From Mesodorylaimus sp. YZB2_4 (lineage: Eukaryota; Nematoda; Enoplea; Dorylaimida; Dorylaimidae), in NCBI GenBank assembly GCA_030248295.1, contig JASANH010001343.1:1-64000 (forward strand): a stretch of 64,000 nt of DNA, given 5' to 3'. The notes beneath the pieces were generated by a model that saw only the letters and a program-made list of their open reading frames with translations, was not told the origin of the DNA and searched no databases. Below, piece by piece: positions 20,680 through 32,758 of this stretch (position 1 is its first letter; each line of letters opens with the position of its first letter). Position numbers and translations under genes: made by a program.

Positions 20680-22925
20680 TCACTCCGGTTTTTTTAAAAA
20701 AACGGAATCATACATTCCAACGTTATACAGAACGCAAAGTGGACATGCACTGCTGAAAAATTTCATATGCTCTTTTAACTGATAAAGAGAAGGAAATATT
20801 TTAAGCATCCTATAAGGGGTATTCTCGACGAATTCAACTTGCCATACTTTTACATCAATGCTCGCCCAATCGAAGCCTTTCAAAACGTCCAGCTCAGCTC
20901 CTTGTACGTCCAGTGAAAAATAGTCAATCCTCGTTATGTTTAGCGATCTCAAGACGGTGTTTATTGGGAAATACCACACTTTGGCCCTGGTCTCGCGTTC
21001 ATACCAGCGCAAGTATGCGTACTCTCTTTCTGCGTAATGTAAGCCTGAAATCGTACTTTGCCCTGTATTAATGGTCAAATCTACTTTCTGGGGCTTCTTC
21101 TTCCCCCCCCCCCCCCCAAAATGCATCCATTCAATAGCCAAGCTTTCCGTCGTTTCCTGCCTGCTATCTTGATGTTGACTGGATTCGGCTCGATCAAAAG
21201 TCCGCCCCATCCAAAATCTTTCTCCAATGCTAAAGTATTGGAGTCAGTCTCACCATCCAACGCCCCAGCCTCCACAAAAACACCATTGCGTTTTCCGCAA
21301 AAAATTCTCTCCAAATTTTTTTGATCTGCAATAAAGCTAAAATCACCTTTATTTGGATTGTCCAGCGCATATGGCTCACAAGGGAACATCGTTAACCGTT
21401 AAGTCGAACTTTGAGAAACCAAAAATTGTAATATGTTCCCAGTTGCAAAAGGAAGCTATGTGCAAAATATTAGAGGCGTCTGGCCAACTGGTCAGCAGTG
21501 GACAGCGTCTGAAGTCCCAAATTTTTGTGTGTTAACGAAGCTGATCTTCGAGAAAAACACGCAAAGTTCTTTCCAAACTAGATTTTTGGGTTTGGAGTTT
21601 CGAGTTTGAGCTTCCAACACTCGGGTTTGGGGTTTTTTGCTGAAATAAGCAAAAATCCAGCAGAATTCGAAAATTTCCCCCTACTCTTCGCGCTGACCAG
21701 AACTGACCAGTTGGCCAGACGCCTCTAATATTTTGCACAGAGCTTTCTTTTGCACTCAGAAACATGTCACAATTTTTGGTTTTTCAAAATTCGACTTAAC
21801 GGTTGGCGATGTTCCCTTGTAAGAAAGCGGAGGCGGCGGAATAAAATAATGTCGAAGAATATGAGCCACGAGACGAGGATCATCATCACACCATTCGCCT
21901 TAAAAAAAAAGTCATGACAAGATGAATCGTCTAGTAGAAGGGAGAGCTTCATTGTCATGAAACCGTTATTTTGCATTGGGGAGTACAAAAGCTTACAAGG
22001 ACTTGTTTTTTTGCACCTAGAAACTAATTGCACTTTTTATGTCGAGTTCAACTTGACTGTTGGCGGAGCTCTTTCGGATCAAGGGGATATAACTTAAGGA
22101 TGCTCTGATGATTGGGATTGAAAGAACTTTCCTTCTTATATTTTTTAAAGTGAATCATAGCAGCTCCTTTTAAACATTGAGCTTTCAGTGAAAACTGTTT
22201 CACCCAACGATAACATAACATAGCAGGAGCTGATAAACCAACGGAATATTGTAAAAAAGTAGCAATGTCTTTCACTGATGAAAAAAGATCTAACGTATCT
22301 TTTTTCATTATATCCGCTTAGAGCTTCATAAGCATGGAAAATATGCCTCTTAATCGCGATCAAAAGGATTCGAACCAGCGATCATCCAACCTGTGTTTCG
22401 TTCTTCTTTAAGCTTCGACATACACGCCAGGAAGAACTGATAAAAAATGTGGCAATTGCAAAACTGATTACCTTGAATTAGATTTTGTTCAAGTGAATTC
22501 AATTTTGACATCAAAGATTTTGTTACAGCATACTGAACAATATGTTTGTTTTCTTTTGAGAACATAACGTTTTCTACAAATAAGTCAGAGCAGAAAGTCA
22601 AATGCAGAGCGATTATAATAAGCACATTTGTGTCAAGGACAGCAAACTATATGTAAGTGAAGGGGTTTCTGTCAGACTCAATACATGTCCAATACCTAGT
22701 GATCCTTTTCTTGAATAAATTTACCGCAGCTTTGAAAAATATCTTACCAATGTATTTATCGTCGAGGCTGTCCTGCTCAGTTGAAACATAAATTGGAAAA
22801 TTAGTGACATACAATTTAAAAAGCAGCAAGCAAACAATACCTACGAAAATTGCTATCACAAACTTGTATTTCGATTTCAAAATACTTGGTAACGAAAACA
22901 TTCTAGGAGCTAGCCGAAAACGCAT
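20680..22925 (-). CDS. FkbM-family methyltransferase, type II membrane protein (frameshift at a G15 run)
   Basis: Exon 1 (22,748-22,925) starts MRFRLAPRMF and holds the signal anchor FVIAIFVGIVCLLLFKLYV, donor GTAAGA. Exon 2 is 22,472-22,573 (acceptor TTTGTAG, donor GTAATC). Exon 3 runs from 22,229 (acceptor TTTATCAG) to about 22,060. The last exon starts at about 21,38x. Phase is kept through the first three. The last exon has SAM motif I (FVEAGALDGETDSNT), LLIEPNP, and then the IDYFSLDVQGAELDVLKGF helix, which define the FkbM domain; the family transfers methyl groups to oxygen on small molecules or sugars. The substrate is unknown. Luminal (Golgi) orientation follows from the anchor. At 21,103-21,117 a run of 15 C (G on the coding strand) puts the two halves in different frames: either a sequencing error or a recent null allele. 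Stop after FLKKPE at 20,680. Confidence 0.75.
21103..21117. repeat. C15 homopolymer in the FkbM coding exon
   Basis: Fifteen consecutive C on the plus strand. The upstream frame enters as ..NGCIL-Gly run and terminates soon after. The downstream frame resumes as Gly run-KKKPQKVDLTIN. A length differing by one base would join them. Such a run is prone to sequencing and replication slippage. Confidence 0.95.
21382..21824. mobile_element. ~440-bp inverted-repeat element (MITE-like) in an FkbM intron
   Basis: Bases 21,384 to about 21,510 are inverted at about 21,690-21,822. Both outer ends read ACAAGGGAACATCG..AACCGTTAAGTCGAA. The two arms share the stretch AGAGGCGTCTGGCCAACTGG. It has no coding capacity. 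It lies at the 3' splice site of the last FkbM exon, whose acceptor (TTGTGAG) overlaps the element edge. Similar words at 22,030-22,075 suggest a second, decayed copy. Confidence 0.7.
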
Positions 22926-24848
22926 TTGAGTGACAGTCAAACTCCTGTGTCGCTCGAAAAGTTATGTCGTAAAATGAATCCAGAAAGTGCTTTTCCAATA
23001 TTTTTGAAGCAGGCGCATCAGATCGAGCGTTTCATACAATACTCCAACAGCGCTCTAAAAAATCGACAGAGTACTCATTTTATACGCCGCCATGGGCTAT
23101 GTTTGGTGCGTTTTGTAGTGTGCTAGCTTTTCCGCAAGGTAAAAGGTCAGTCCATGGCCACTCCCACCCCCATAAGACAGCTGCGCGCAGGTAATCGACG
23201 AATCGTACAGTAAGCGCTGTGACTTGCGAATGTTCGCATTCGCACATTAGGACCCGTCGCTCTTGCGTTTTAGTTAAATGCACAATGGTATCATGAAAAT
23301 GCAGATTGCGAGAAGATTTCGCAGAAAAACAATTCCAATTTATAAATCTAATTATCGGCGCACTTTAGTTTAATATGTGACCTGGAGTGTTTGTGATTGC
23401 ACATCCTTCCTCATTCAGAAAAGCGTATTATATATAGATAGCTTTTTATTTAAAAACTAGTTAATCCCTTTTCAGCAAATCACAGGATGCGTGAACTATC
23501 TAGTTTTCTCGTTTCATCGATCACATTACGCTTTTCCCGCCTCAGAGTTTTTGGATCAAATTCTTTGGCATCAGATTGTTTGGATGTTGCTTCGAAAGAG
23601 CACATAGGGAGGACGCTCAACACGCCTCGAAGTATCTACGTATATATATTGAGTAGATGTATTTCTTACAAAAACAGTGAACTAGAAAAATAAAATTCAA
23701 CTATGTGGAGCGTTATAGCACCCTAATCTATGCATGCAGATTTGATAATGGAATGTCAATATAAATGAATGTTTTATTGGGACGATAGCGCTGCTATTTT
23801 GCTCTTGCGTCCACGCAAAATAAACATAGCTTCAAAGACACGTCAAGTTTTTTTTCTATATAAAGTGGTTCTAAACAAAACCACTCGGATAAATATTCGA
23901 CAGAGATTGCAGCTAGGGAAAATAGTCAGATGTTAGCATTTTGATTTGATAAGTTTTGTCTTTTTGTTTTAAAACCCCCCGTATTTATGTATCTTTCGAA
24001 ATTCTCCCACATAAATCACTCTCATGATTCTCTCACAAAAATCTGCAAAAAATCACGCTTTTTTTCAAGAACCAGTCTAGACAAAACTGCTCGAGTGTAA
24101 TTTGCGAAGTAAGCGCTTTTTAAAGGTGCGATCCTAAGCTATTTCGATTAATGTTCCCAGTCTTCTCTCTTGTCCCTCTAGTACTAACTAAATGAGATTG
24201 TTCTCATCCGAAAGTGAAAACGTGGGGCTACGAGTTACCGCTTGAATGAATCCTACATGCGATGGTTACTTTTTTTTGAACCCTCAGCTTTTCTTGCCCA
24301 TTTGCTTACAAAAAAGCGTTTCAAATCTCAATTAATCGACACAGCGTAAGAGTCGATTTATTATATCACAACGAAAAACTTATCGCCGCCTTGACTCCCT
24401 AATTTTCACCCTGAGTCTAAGCCGTCTTTGGACGGCAAAGACGCGCGGGCTCATGACGTAAAGTCCTGGAACAAAAGTATGAAGGCATGCGGGATAAAGT
24501 TATAGGAAAAAACTGAGCAACAACTGCACGAACACATCTAATTGAGCATCTTGTTTTACAATCGGGGCCCTCAATGCAAAAAGCACGTAAGCCACATTCA
24601 CATGTTCCGGAGAAAACACGAATCAAAAAATTCACAGCTGCCGTGAAATATGATATAAAAAATCTTTCGCAATGCAACTTCTTCCTCGAAGAAGCACCAG
24701 CCTTCAGAGCCATAGCCTGTAAGGATCGACCAAAGCCACCGTGAAGTGAGCCCATTTTTCTGAGCCCCTGCTCTTGACGACAAATCCGCAAAAGTTTTTC
24801 GCGCTGATTCAGAATCCGTCATTAGAAAAATTCTATGTTAAGCCGTTC
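22926..24848. other. No gene; diverged duplicate of 34,930-35,500 and 62,560-62,760
   Basis: Bases 23,760 to about 24,430 match 34,930 to about 35,500 in direct orientation (shared words include CTGCTCGAGTGTAA and AAAAACTTATCGCCGC). The following 24,415-24,570 matches 62,570-62,720 (AGCCGTCT, CTGCACGAA, CTTGTTTTACAAT). No convincing coding sequence. The segment 5' of the FkbM gene would hold its promoter, but I see no clear TATA box. Confidence 0.5.
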
Positions 24849-25168
24849 TTGAGATATTCCAATATAAAGTCGCAGATCGCGTGATTTTTGGTCAAAAATA
24901 GGTGGGATACAGAAAACGATCGTTTTCTCAACAACCATTTTCTGAATTCTCATGACCATTGATAAACATCTCTAAAATACGAAAGATGAATGCGATGAAA
25001 GTAGATTCCGATGTATATGGTCTTGATCAGGTTTTTATGCTCTTTTAGAAAATCTGCTTTAAATTAAGTTTCCCTTGCTTGTTGTTGAGAAAACTATTGT
25101 TTTCTGGACCCCACCCATTTTTGACCAAAATCAGGCGATTTCGATGCGACTTCAGATTGATATACCTC
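24849..25168. mobile_element. Short foldback element, ~87-bp arms
   Basis: Bases 24,849-24,935 and 25,081-25,168 are inverted copies sharing TTGGTCAAAAAT and TTTTCTCAACAA, with about 85 percent visible match. No coding capacity. Probably a MITE or a decayed hairpin element. Confidence 0.6.
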
Positions 25169-26460
25169 ACGAACACATTGACATAAAATTTTTTAAATGA
25201 TAGATTCGAAATCAGCACGGAAAACTAGTCTAGAGCTATCACTGAAATCGAGGGCTCAGAGAAAAAGGGTTTAGGTGTCAGTCGATCCTCACAGACTACG
25301 GCTGTTACAAAACTCTAGCCGTGGTATGAAGGCACTGATCGATGCCCAGAAGAAAAAATCGATTCAGACTTATATTTTAACAAACATGAATCCAATTTAA
25401 AAAAAAAACGAAGGTACAGTGAGGGAACACCATCTGAGCATATGCAGGCTAGAAAGAAGCTTGTTTAATGATATAATGCTACAATAATATCTGCGGGTAT
25501 TCTACGATAACAATATCTACGAAACTAATATTTACATTGAATATTGAATCCACATCTATTCAACAATCTTTTTGTTCATGCTCCAGGATAAATAATCTCT
25601 TCCATCTCCTATTGATTCTTTTAATTTTTGGTGGATGCTTATTCAGGACTCCGAGTTCAGAATCACCAACAAAATGTTTTCTTTCAATTCATCGCACACA
25701 TGTCGAGTCTTCATCATCGCTGGGTACTAAACATTGTATGCGTCGCCCTTACGTCTAGTTTCGACATGTTCAAGCTTTGACGAAATGATACTGTCGCTCC
25801 TTGAATGAAATAAGATGCCCAATAACCAGTTTCTTGCTAGCTCACATTGATCCTCTATTTCCTTAGCCACTCTCCCAACCTTCCGACATCAGCTGCAACT
25901 TTAAATTGTGAGAAAGATTGCGGGCTTGATGACAGCGAAAAATTTTAGCCCTCCAACCTTCACTTACCATTGGCCTCTAGTGGCAATGCCCTTCACTCAT
26001 TATAGGCTTGGTTAGCTCTAGAGGCGAGGGCAATAAAGCGCTCTTCGTCCCAATTATCTGGTGGAAGATTGTGACCCGTCTCTACTTGGCTGCTCATTTT
26101 ACACTTTTTCACAGAATGTTTTATTTTTTATGTTCAAAGTTTTATTTCCCAAGAAAAAAAGTACATTGGCGGCAGGAGTACAGCAAGGTAAAAAAGCTAG
26201 AGATGTGAACCGAACAATCACGAATCGAAGCACTGATGAGCAAAAAGGAACATAAAAAAGGAACCGTCTGCCAAACCCGATTCACAGTCCAATCCCCTTT
26301 CTGAGCGCACCGGTTATCATCTAGGAGAGGATATATCGTGGGTTACAGCCGAAGCGTTGACTGCAAAAGACAGTGCACTTCACTGCTTCCCATGATCGCA
26401 TGCACCCGGGATGTTAGCTCAGATTGGTTCAGATGTCAGATCTTCGAGTTCACCATCAGG
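25169..26460. other. No gene seen
   Basis: Short frames without recognisable motifs lie between the foldback element and the 3' end of the LINE. Confidence 0.4.
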
Positions 26461-26462
26461 CC

Positions 26463-29400
26463 TTACATGTCCATCATGTCAAAAAGTATCCTGAACATAT
26501 TCTCAAAATTTGGATTATCACGTTGTGAAGCTCTAAACAAGAAAAATTCAGATCGTATGAAAGCAAAAAGTGCATGACTTGATGGAATGACACTCTTCAT
26601 GCGGCACTTATAAATAAAGATTGTTGTCCATAACAACATTAAATTCACAGGGATATTTTGATTTGGCGCGCCTAAGAGACAATTTGCTTTCGTCAAAAAA
26701 GAATCTACTCCTACGCTCTGTAACTTATCTTCTGAATCTGCCCACAATGCGCGTGAGAAAACACAGTAGAAGAAATAATGCTCGAAATCATCAGGTGACT
26801 CGTCACACAGAGGACAAGTTTCAGATGGTTTTATTTTCCTTAAGAATAAAAATCGACTTGTGGGAATCAGCCTATGCAAAACTTTCCATTGGAAACTTAT
26901 GTGCAAGAAGGGTAATTTTAGTCGAGGTAATAGCCGAAAGAAGGGCACTATTTCAGAAATGCCAAGATCTCGTATCCATGAGCGTTCAGAGGTTTGAGGA
27001 GAATACACGGAACTAGAGAGTAGGGAATAGAAAATCTTACTACGAGAACCTGATAATGGCTTATAAGAAGAGAAAGTGGGTTGAAAGAAAATAGGAGCAG
27101 GGGGAATCAAGTACTAAATATCCTGGATCTGATCAAAATGATCGTGAAACATAATGCGCCAGTGCGCCGGGATGCAGTCTCTAACCTGAGCCCAGCGAAA
27201 CCAATCAAGGCGGGAACAAAGATTAAAGCGATCCCCAAAAGTATCAAAACATAGAAAAGAACCCTTTGAGTCGAAAAATTGACCAACACAGAAGATACCT
27301 GACTCAGCCCATGACGGAAAAAAAACGTCTTTTGCCAATCAAAAGATCCTTGTTATGCCAAATGATAATTCGAGACAATTTGGATACATTTTGGAAAGGA
27401 CACGGACCTTTGGGAAGGGAAAACCAATTATTTAGGGCAGCTTTATAAAAAATGAGAAAACGAGTTATAGAATATTTCATGTCGAAATTACAGGCCAAGA
27501 AAAAGACGCCTCTGAAGGGTTTAAGACGGTTGTTTAGATGGGCTCGCCAGCCAGGAAGATTTGGATCTGCGCAAAACCGAGCTAACCAGGCAATGCGTAG
27601 ACTGGAAGCATTAAGACGGATATCAATTATTTTGAGGCCGCCCTGAGAAAGAGGAGAGATTGTAGTAACACGTTTAACCTTCGGGGGAGAACGCCAAATA
27701 AAAAATTCTGTAGATTTTTGATATGCTTGCAAAATAGACTCACCAGGAACCAAAAACTGAAAAGGATAGGTAAGCTGTGATAAGCATAAGGTTTTAACTA
27801 CGAGATAACGCCCAATCAGACTGAGACCACGTAGTTTCCACCGATTTAGAAGGCAGTCATAAGTTTCCACTCTTTTTTTGAAATTCAATTTATATTGATT
27901 TTCTTCATCACCACAATTTAGCCAAGCTCCCAAGTACTTCACCGCTCCACGTTCAATGCGGCAACCGAGAGCATCCAAAACAGAGGGGTGGTCCTGCTTT
28001 ATAGGCAAGATTACAGTTTTATTTGGATTAAGAGTCAGTCCAGAAAGTTTGCCGAAGTCTTGGAAAAGTTGAAAACTCCTGAGGATCGATCTGGAGGATC
28101 GATGAGTAGTAACGGCATCATCTGCAAGACACAAAATGGGGATTTTTGAGGAAGCAAGACTCAAGGCCGAAGAAGACAATTTAGTTTTGTAAGAAGAGAC
28201 AAAAACTTGCATACATATAATGAAAAGATAGGCTGATAGAGGATCTACCTGACGACAGCCTCCGCCATACTCGAACGGCTCCGTAAGATCTGAATTGACA
28301 ATTATTGAACAGCAGATATGTGAATTTAGGAGTCGAACCAAATTTATGAAACTAGGGCAACGTATATGAAATCCCATTCGATACTATCAAAGGCTTTCTC
28401 AAAGTCATAAAAAACAATATAACCTTCGCTTCCAGAAATTGAGTGTGAGTCGATTAGATCAGATAAGGTTCTTATATGCTCGCAGATGAATCGTCCCTTC
28501 AAATAGGCCAGTTGCTCAGGTGATAAAAGATCAGATATAACCTGCAACAAACGATTTGTTACAGCCTTCGATATAATTTTGTAATCAATATTGAGGAGCG
28601 CAATGGGCCTACGAGCTTTTTGAAACTTGAATTTGTCTTCCTGGGGAACAGGTTTACGAATCAACCGGATTACTGACCTGCGCTGTTCGGTGGACAACAT
28701 ACCCAGCTCGAACGAATAATCAGAAGACGCACGGAAGACATCTGAAAAATCGAGCCAAAACTTTTTAAAGAATTCTAATGGGAAGCCATTTAACCCAGGA
28801 GATTTATTTCGAGACATTGAGAGCAATGCAGAGAGAAAATCTTGATCAGAAAGAGCAGAGGAAAGCAGTAAACGCTGAGCTTCAGAGAGCCGAGGAAATT
28901 CAGGACCTGTAAAGAAGTTGTGATTTTGTAGAATAATTTGTTCAGTCCTGGATGATGGAAACAGGTTAGAAAAAAAGGTTCGGATTTCTGATTTTATTAT
29001 AGATTGATCCGCAATCAATCGGCCATTTAATTCGATGCACTCGATAACTGTGTTTTTTAATCGAGTCTTTTCTAACTGGAAAAAGTACCGAGTACTACTT
29101 CACCTGACTCCGCCTATCTGACTCTAGATCTAACCATAGCTGCTTTAAGTCTGCACTTATCAAGCGTCTTTAAATCGGAATGACACGCCTCGAAACGATT
29201 CATCCCGGGACCCAGATCCAAATCGAGAAAATTATTGGGAGCTTCGAAAAGAAATTCTGACAAAAAGTTTATTTCGGCTATTAGATCCTCTTGTTCTTGT
29301 TCCTGAACCCGTTTTCGATTCGTACAAAAATTAATTGTAACACCTCGTAATATAGTCAATAGGAGGTCCCATTTCACGTGAGGATTTGGGAAAGTCCCAT

Positions 29401-30251
29401 AGTCGTTTTTAAAGCCCATGATTTCTTGCTTGATCAGATCGATATACTCTCAGACTTCAAGCAAGAGAACATTTCACTTCCAGTAAGGGGACCTTGTTGA
29501 AAAAAAAAGGAGCGGAAAGGGCTCCATTCAAAAGAGTAGGAACAATGATCCGAGAAGGGAGTGGGGATGATTGAAAAAGAAAGAAGAGCCTCGTGAACGT
29601 CTGTGGACGTAAAGATGAAATCTATCCTGGAAAAGACCACCAAGGATCTTTGAAAACGGATGTACCCCTGGTCATTACCTCGGTGAGATCTCCAAGAATC
29701 TTCCAAATCAAAATCGGCACTTAGACGAAGAAGTCTCTGAGCAAAAGCTTTTTCGACAAAGGCGTGATCCCCATAAGAAGATTTATCCAATTTAGAAAGG
29801 AGAGTATTCAAATCACCTCCTAAGAAAATAGGGTCCGAGTCACTCGAAATGAGATCAAGAAAAATTTCCCTGCTTATCATTTCAAAAAACTCAACACGCG
29901 CATTACTTGACAAATCAGGAGCATAAACATTCACAACATGAAAAATCTTGTTCGAAAAAGAGAGACGGGCATGAATGAAACGTCCATGTTCATCTAGTTT
30001 TGAGTTGAGGACAGATATTCTAGAATTACGCTTAAAGAAGATTCCAACGCCGCAACTGTGATTACTGCCATGAGAAAGAAGGCAGTCACCGCCCCATTCT
30101 GACCTCCGGAAACGAGAATCATCTTCCAAACTATGCTTTCTTGCAGAAACCCAATGTCAACTTTACGGTCTCTCGAGAACGAAAAAATTGATTTCCTTTT
30201 GACTCGGTCCCGCATCTCTTTATCATTATTTCCAAAAAAGTCTGTTATCAC
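26463..30251 (-). pseudogene. L1/Tx1-like LINE ORF2: AP endonuclease, reverse transcriptase, zinc knuckle
   Basis: Read from 30,251 downward. The endonuclease shows DIGFLQES, GGDLNT, RIDFIF and SDHCSYSFEW. A linker (29,114-29,419) precedes the RT, with SPGLNGFPLEFFKKFW, RRPIALLNIDYKIISKA, YDFEKAFDSIEWDFI, GGGCRQVDPLSAYLF and the catalytic LADDA (canonical F/Y-A-D-D; the aromatic is Leu here). The C-terminus (26,463-27,110) carries CPLCDESPDDFEHYFFYC, a C-x2-C-x8-H-x4-C knuckle. The frame changes at about 29,430, 28,360, 27,320 and 27,108, so the copy is dead, though motifs remain clear. APE-type endonuclease plus this RT layout points to the L1/Tx1 group. The N-terminus is replaced near 30,226 by inverted-repeat sequence. 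Confidence 0.85.
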
Positions 30252-31006
30252 AGACTCAAAACTTTTAGACCAGCCAATGCACAGAGTGGAACCAGGGCTT
30301 AGGATGGATGGTCTACTCGGCCACTGCTAAGCGCAATCATGGCTTAGAAAAAATGTCAGAGCAAAAGCTGCTTTCTCTGCATGAATGTTCACAGGACGAC
30401 TGATCGTGGCAACGAGCAGAGGATGTACTGTAATCCTCTGCTTGTGGTCCACATAGTGGGCTGGGGGTGTCTAACTCTCGGGCTATGCGTAGAAGCGCTT
30501 GCTCGTATTATTACTAAGGAATGTTCGACCCGCGGCCAAGTAAATCATTTTGTGTCATGTGCCCTTTCATCCTTGAGTTTGTCATTACTGATATGATAAA
30601 CCATGAGCATGAGCACAAAGTTGGAAGAAGGGGAAAGATTTTTCAGTGTTCATCGAGGCTTAGGCATGTAACGATAAGCAATATCACTTCGCTCCCAGCG
30701 CTACAGCTTTAGCATGCAGTATGCAGGTTACTTGTGTGGAACACCACATCTGCCTTTGGGGAGCCTGTCTGAACAGCAGCAGTGCACAGAACACAAGCTT
30801 TGTGGCTTGGATGCTGACATATCAATGCATACATACAGTATGTGTGCGAGCGATTACAAGCTGTGTGTGCAGTGCCTTACATGTTGGGGCACTTCCCCTT
30901 TTTCTTGTGGCCGAGTAGACCAGCCATCCTAAGCCCTGGTTCCACTGTGTGCATTGGCTGGTCTAAAACTTTTGAGTCTGTGATAACAGACTTTTTTGGA
31001 AATAAT
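30226..31006. mobile_element. Inverted-repeat element with ~98-bp termini at the LINE 5' boundary
   Basis: Bases 30,226-30,324 are the reverse complement of 30,908-31,006 (shared words TCTGTTATCACAGACTCAAAA and GGTCTACTCGGCCAC, three visible mismatches). About 580 bp lie between, with no gene. The left repeat runs into the first codons of the LINE ORF2 frame. A further inverted partial copy of 30,762-30,945 lies at 31,325-31,500. Confidence 0.7.
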
Positions 31007-31324
31007 AAAACCGTTTTTCGTTTTTTGCAGAAACTACTTTGGCTCAAAACGCTTGTTCCTACAACTGACGATGAGAGAATTAAGTGACTACCATACACCT
31101 TCTTCGAAACCGCTTAAAAAGAGAAACATAGAACCGAATGTGAAACCGCGCCCATGAAATTACTCGTAAAGACCGCCTATAGATCGACCATTTCATAGTC
31201 AGAAACTCTTACCCGCACTACCGTGCCTGCTCCTGAAATGCGCATTTTTTTGCATATGTACTCAGATATACAGGCGACGGGAAAAACAAAAAAGCTCATT
31301 CGAAAGGATTCCTAATTCGTAATG

Positions 31325-31500
31325 AGACTTAGGATGGCTGGTCTACTCGGCCACAAGAAAAAGGGGAAGTGCCCCAACATGTGAGGCACTGCACACACAG
31401 CTTGTAATCGCTCGCAGACATACACTGTATGTATGCATTAATACGTCAGCATCCAAGCCACAAAGCTTGTGTTCTATGTACTGCTGCTGTTCAGGCATGC
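31325..31500 (-). repeat. Inverted partial copy of 30,762-30,945
   Basis: Reverse complement of the right half of the preceding element, sharing CTTAGGATGGCTGGTCTACT, GGGGAAGTGCCCCAACATGT and CAGCATCCAAGCCACAAAGC with a few substitutions. It makes the 30.8-31.5 kb interval a large imperfect hairpin. Confidence 0.7.
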
Positions 31501-31959
31501 TCGAGTAGTCTTAATTTCTATATCCTCAGAGTATTCCATCAGAAGCTGAAACTGAACACTTAGGATCCGCAAGTTTTATAAGGTTGTTATTAGCTCTAAT
31601 TTTCCTTAGCAATATTACCTCCACATCCAATAGAACATGTCCTGCCCATGGAAACTCTTTCCACATATTTATATTCGTTCACATATTCTCAATTTATTAT
31701 CAGCAAATTTATTGGTGTACACCAAACCCATCTTCGTGAGAGCGCGCTAAATAAGCCTAGCCAATCAATGGCGCTGCACCTCAACCCGTTCAGTTGATGT
31801 TTCTAAGCTCCGCGCCGAAAATGAAACAAAAACACAAAAGCTAGCTGCTTTCGATAGTCGATAACTGAAGAATGAGTGAACCAGAAAAGTTGATTTTTTG
31901 CACGCGTTGCAAAATAGGTCAGATCCGCTGCCAGGTCAATTTTTATCAAAATCTGTTCG

Positions 31960-32420
31960 GTACTCGACGAGTGACGGGTTGAAAAAGCCAAAAAAGTGAT
32001 TATTTTCTTGAATAACTTTTCAGAAACTAAAGCTTTCAAAAAACGAATGCCAAAAGGCAGATTCCAGAGGCTCAAGCTTTCAGAAAAACTAATATTTACA
32101 CCTGTACGACCTCTGGTTGTTGCGTTAGCCTGATGTTTATCCTCCTCCTCCTCCTCCTCCTCCTCCTCGTCTTCTCCCCCCTGAACAAGAAATCGCGTAT
32201 TCTGGAACTCGACGACGGCTGGATGGATTTTGATAAAAATTGGCACGATTCTAGATTCGGCCGATTCTGCTATGTGTGCGAAAAATCAAAAATTTTCGTC
32301 AAACCGTTCTCAAATTATTAGCCGGCAAAAATCGTCCTTTAGCATTAGGCGTCTGGCTGGCTGGTCTAAGCAGGCACTAGCGTGCCTGCTGATTTAAAGT
32401 GGGAATCTTAATCGACATCG
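31960..32420. repeat. Dispersed repeat with CTC microsatellite, copy 1 (copy 2 at 55,860-56,225)
   Basis: It matches 55,860-56,225 in direct orientation through AAGCTTTCA.., the (CTC)n run at about 32,140-32,169, and then AACAAGAAATCGCGTATTCT, ..GACGACGGCT.GATGGATTTT and GTCTAAGCAGGC. The conserved part can be read on the minus strand as KIHPAVVEFQNTRFLVQ followed by an acidic run from the microsatellite. No family recognised. Confidence 0.65.
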
Positions 32421-32758
32421 CAAAAAAAAGAGAAAAATTCTATCCTAGAAACCGCTTTCAAGAACACTTTAACACATTCAGAAAATAACTTGGGGATAAG
32501 TTTTTTGTTATTATCGATAACAAAAAAACTGGACAACGAGAAGGAAAATATGAAAAAGAAGAAAAAAAGAAAAGGCACCATACCCCAAAAATTCTTTCAA
32601 AATCCCTCCGCCATTGAACGCCTACGCTCGAATTATTACGATTGCCCATTTTTTTGCGCAACTGCCGAAAACGAAGTCTTCGATCGACGAAAATTTAACT
32701 TTTTCTCAGGCCAAACTTGGACCTGATTGACGAAAGCAGCAGGAAACGACCATTTTAT

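Noticed and set aside
22345-22400. GGTTCGAATCC on the minus strand, like a tRNA T-arm/B box
   Set aside because: No A box at the required distance and no cloverleaf pairing. It lies in an FkbM intron.
31803-32246. 147-codon minus-strand frame with a Glu run
   Set aside because: The Glu run is the CTC microsatellite, and the frame lies in a dispersed repeat whose other copy at 56 kb does not preserve it.
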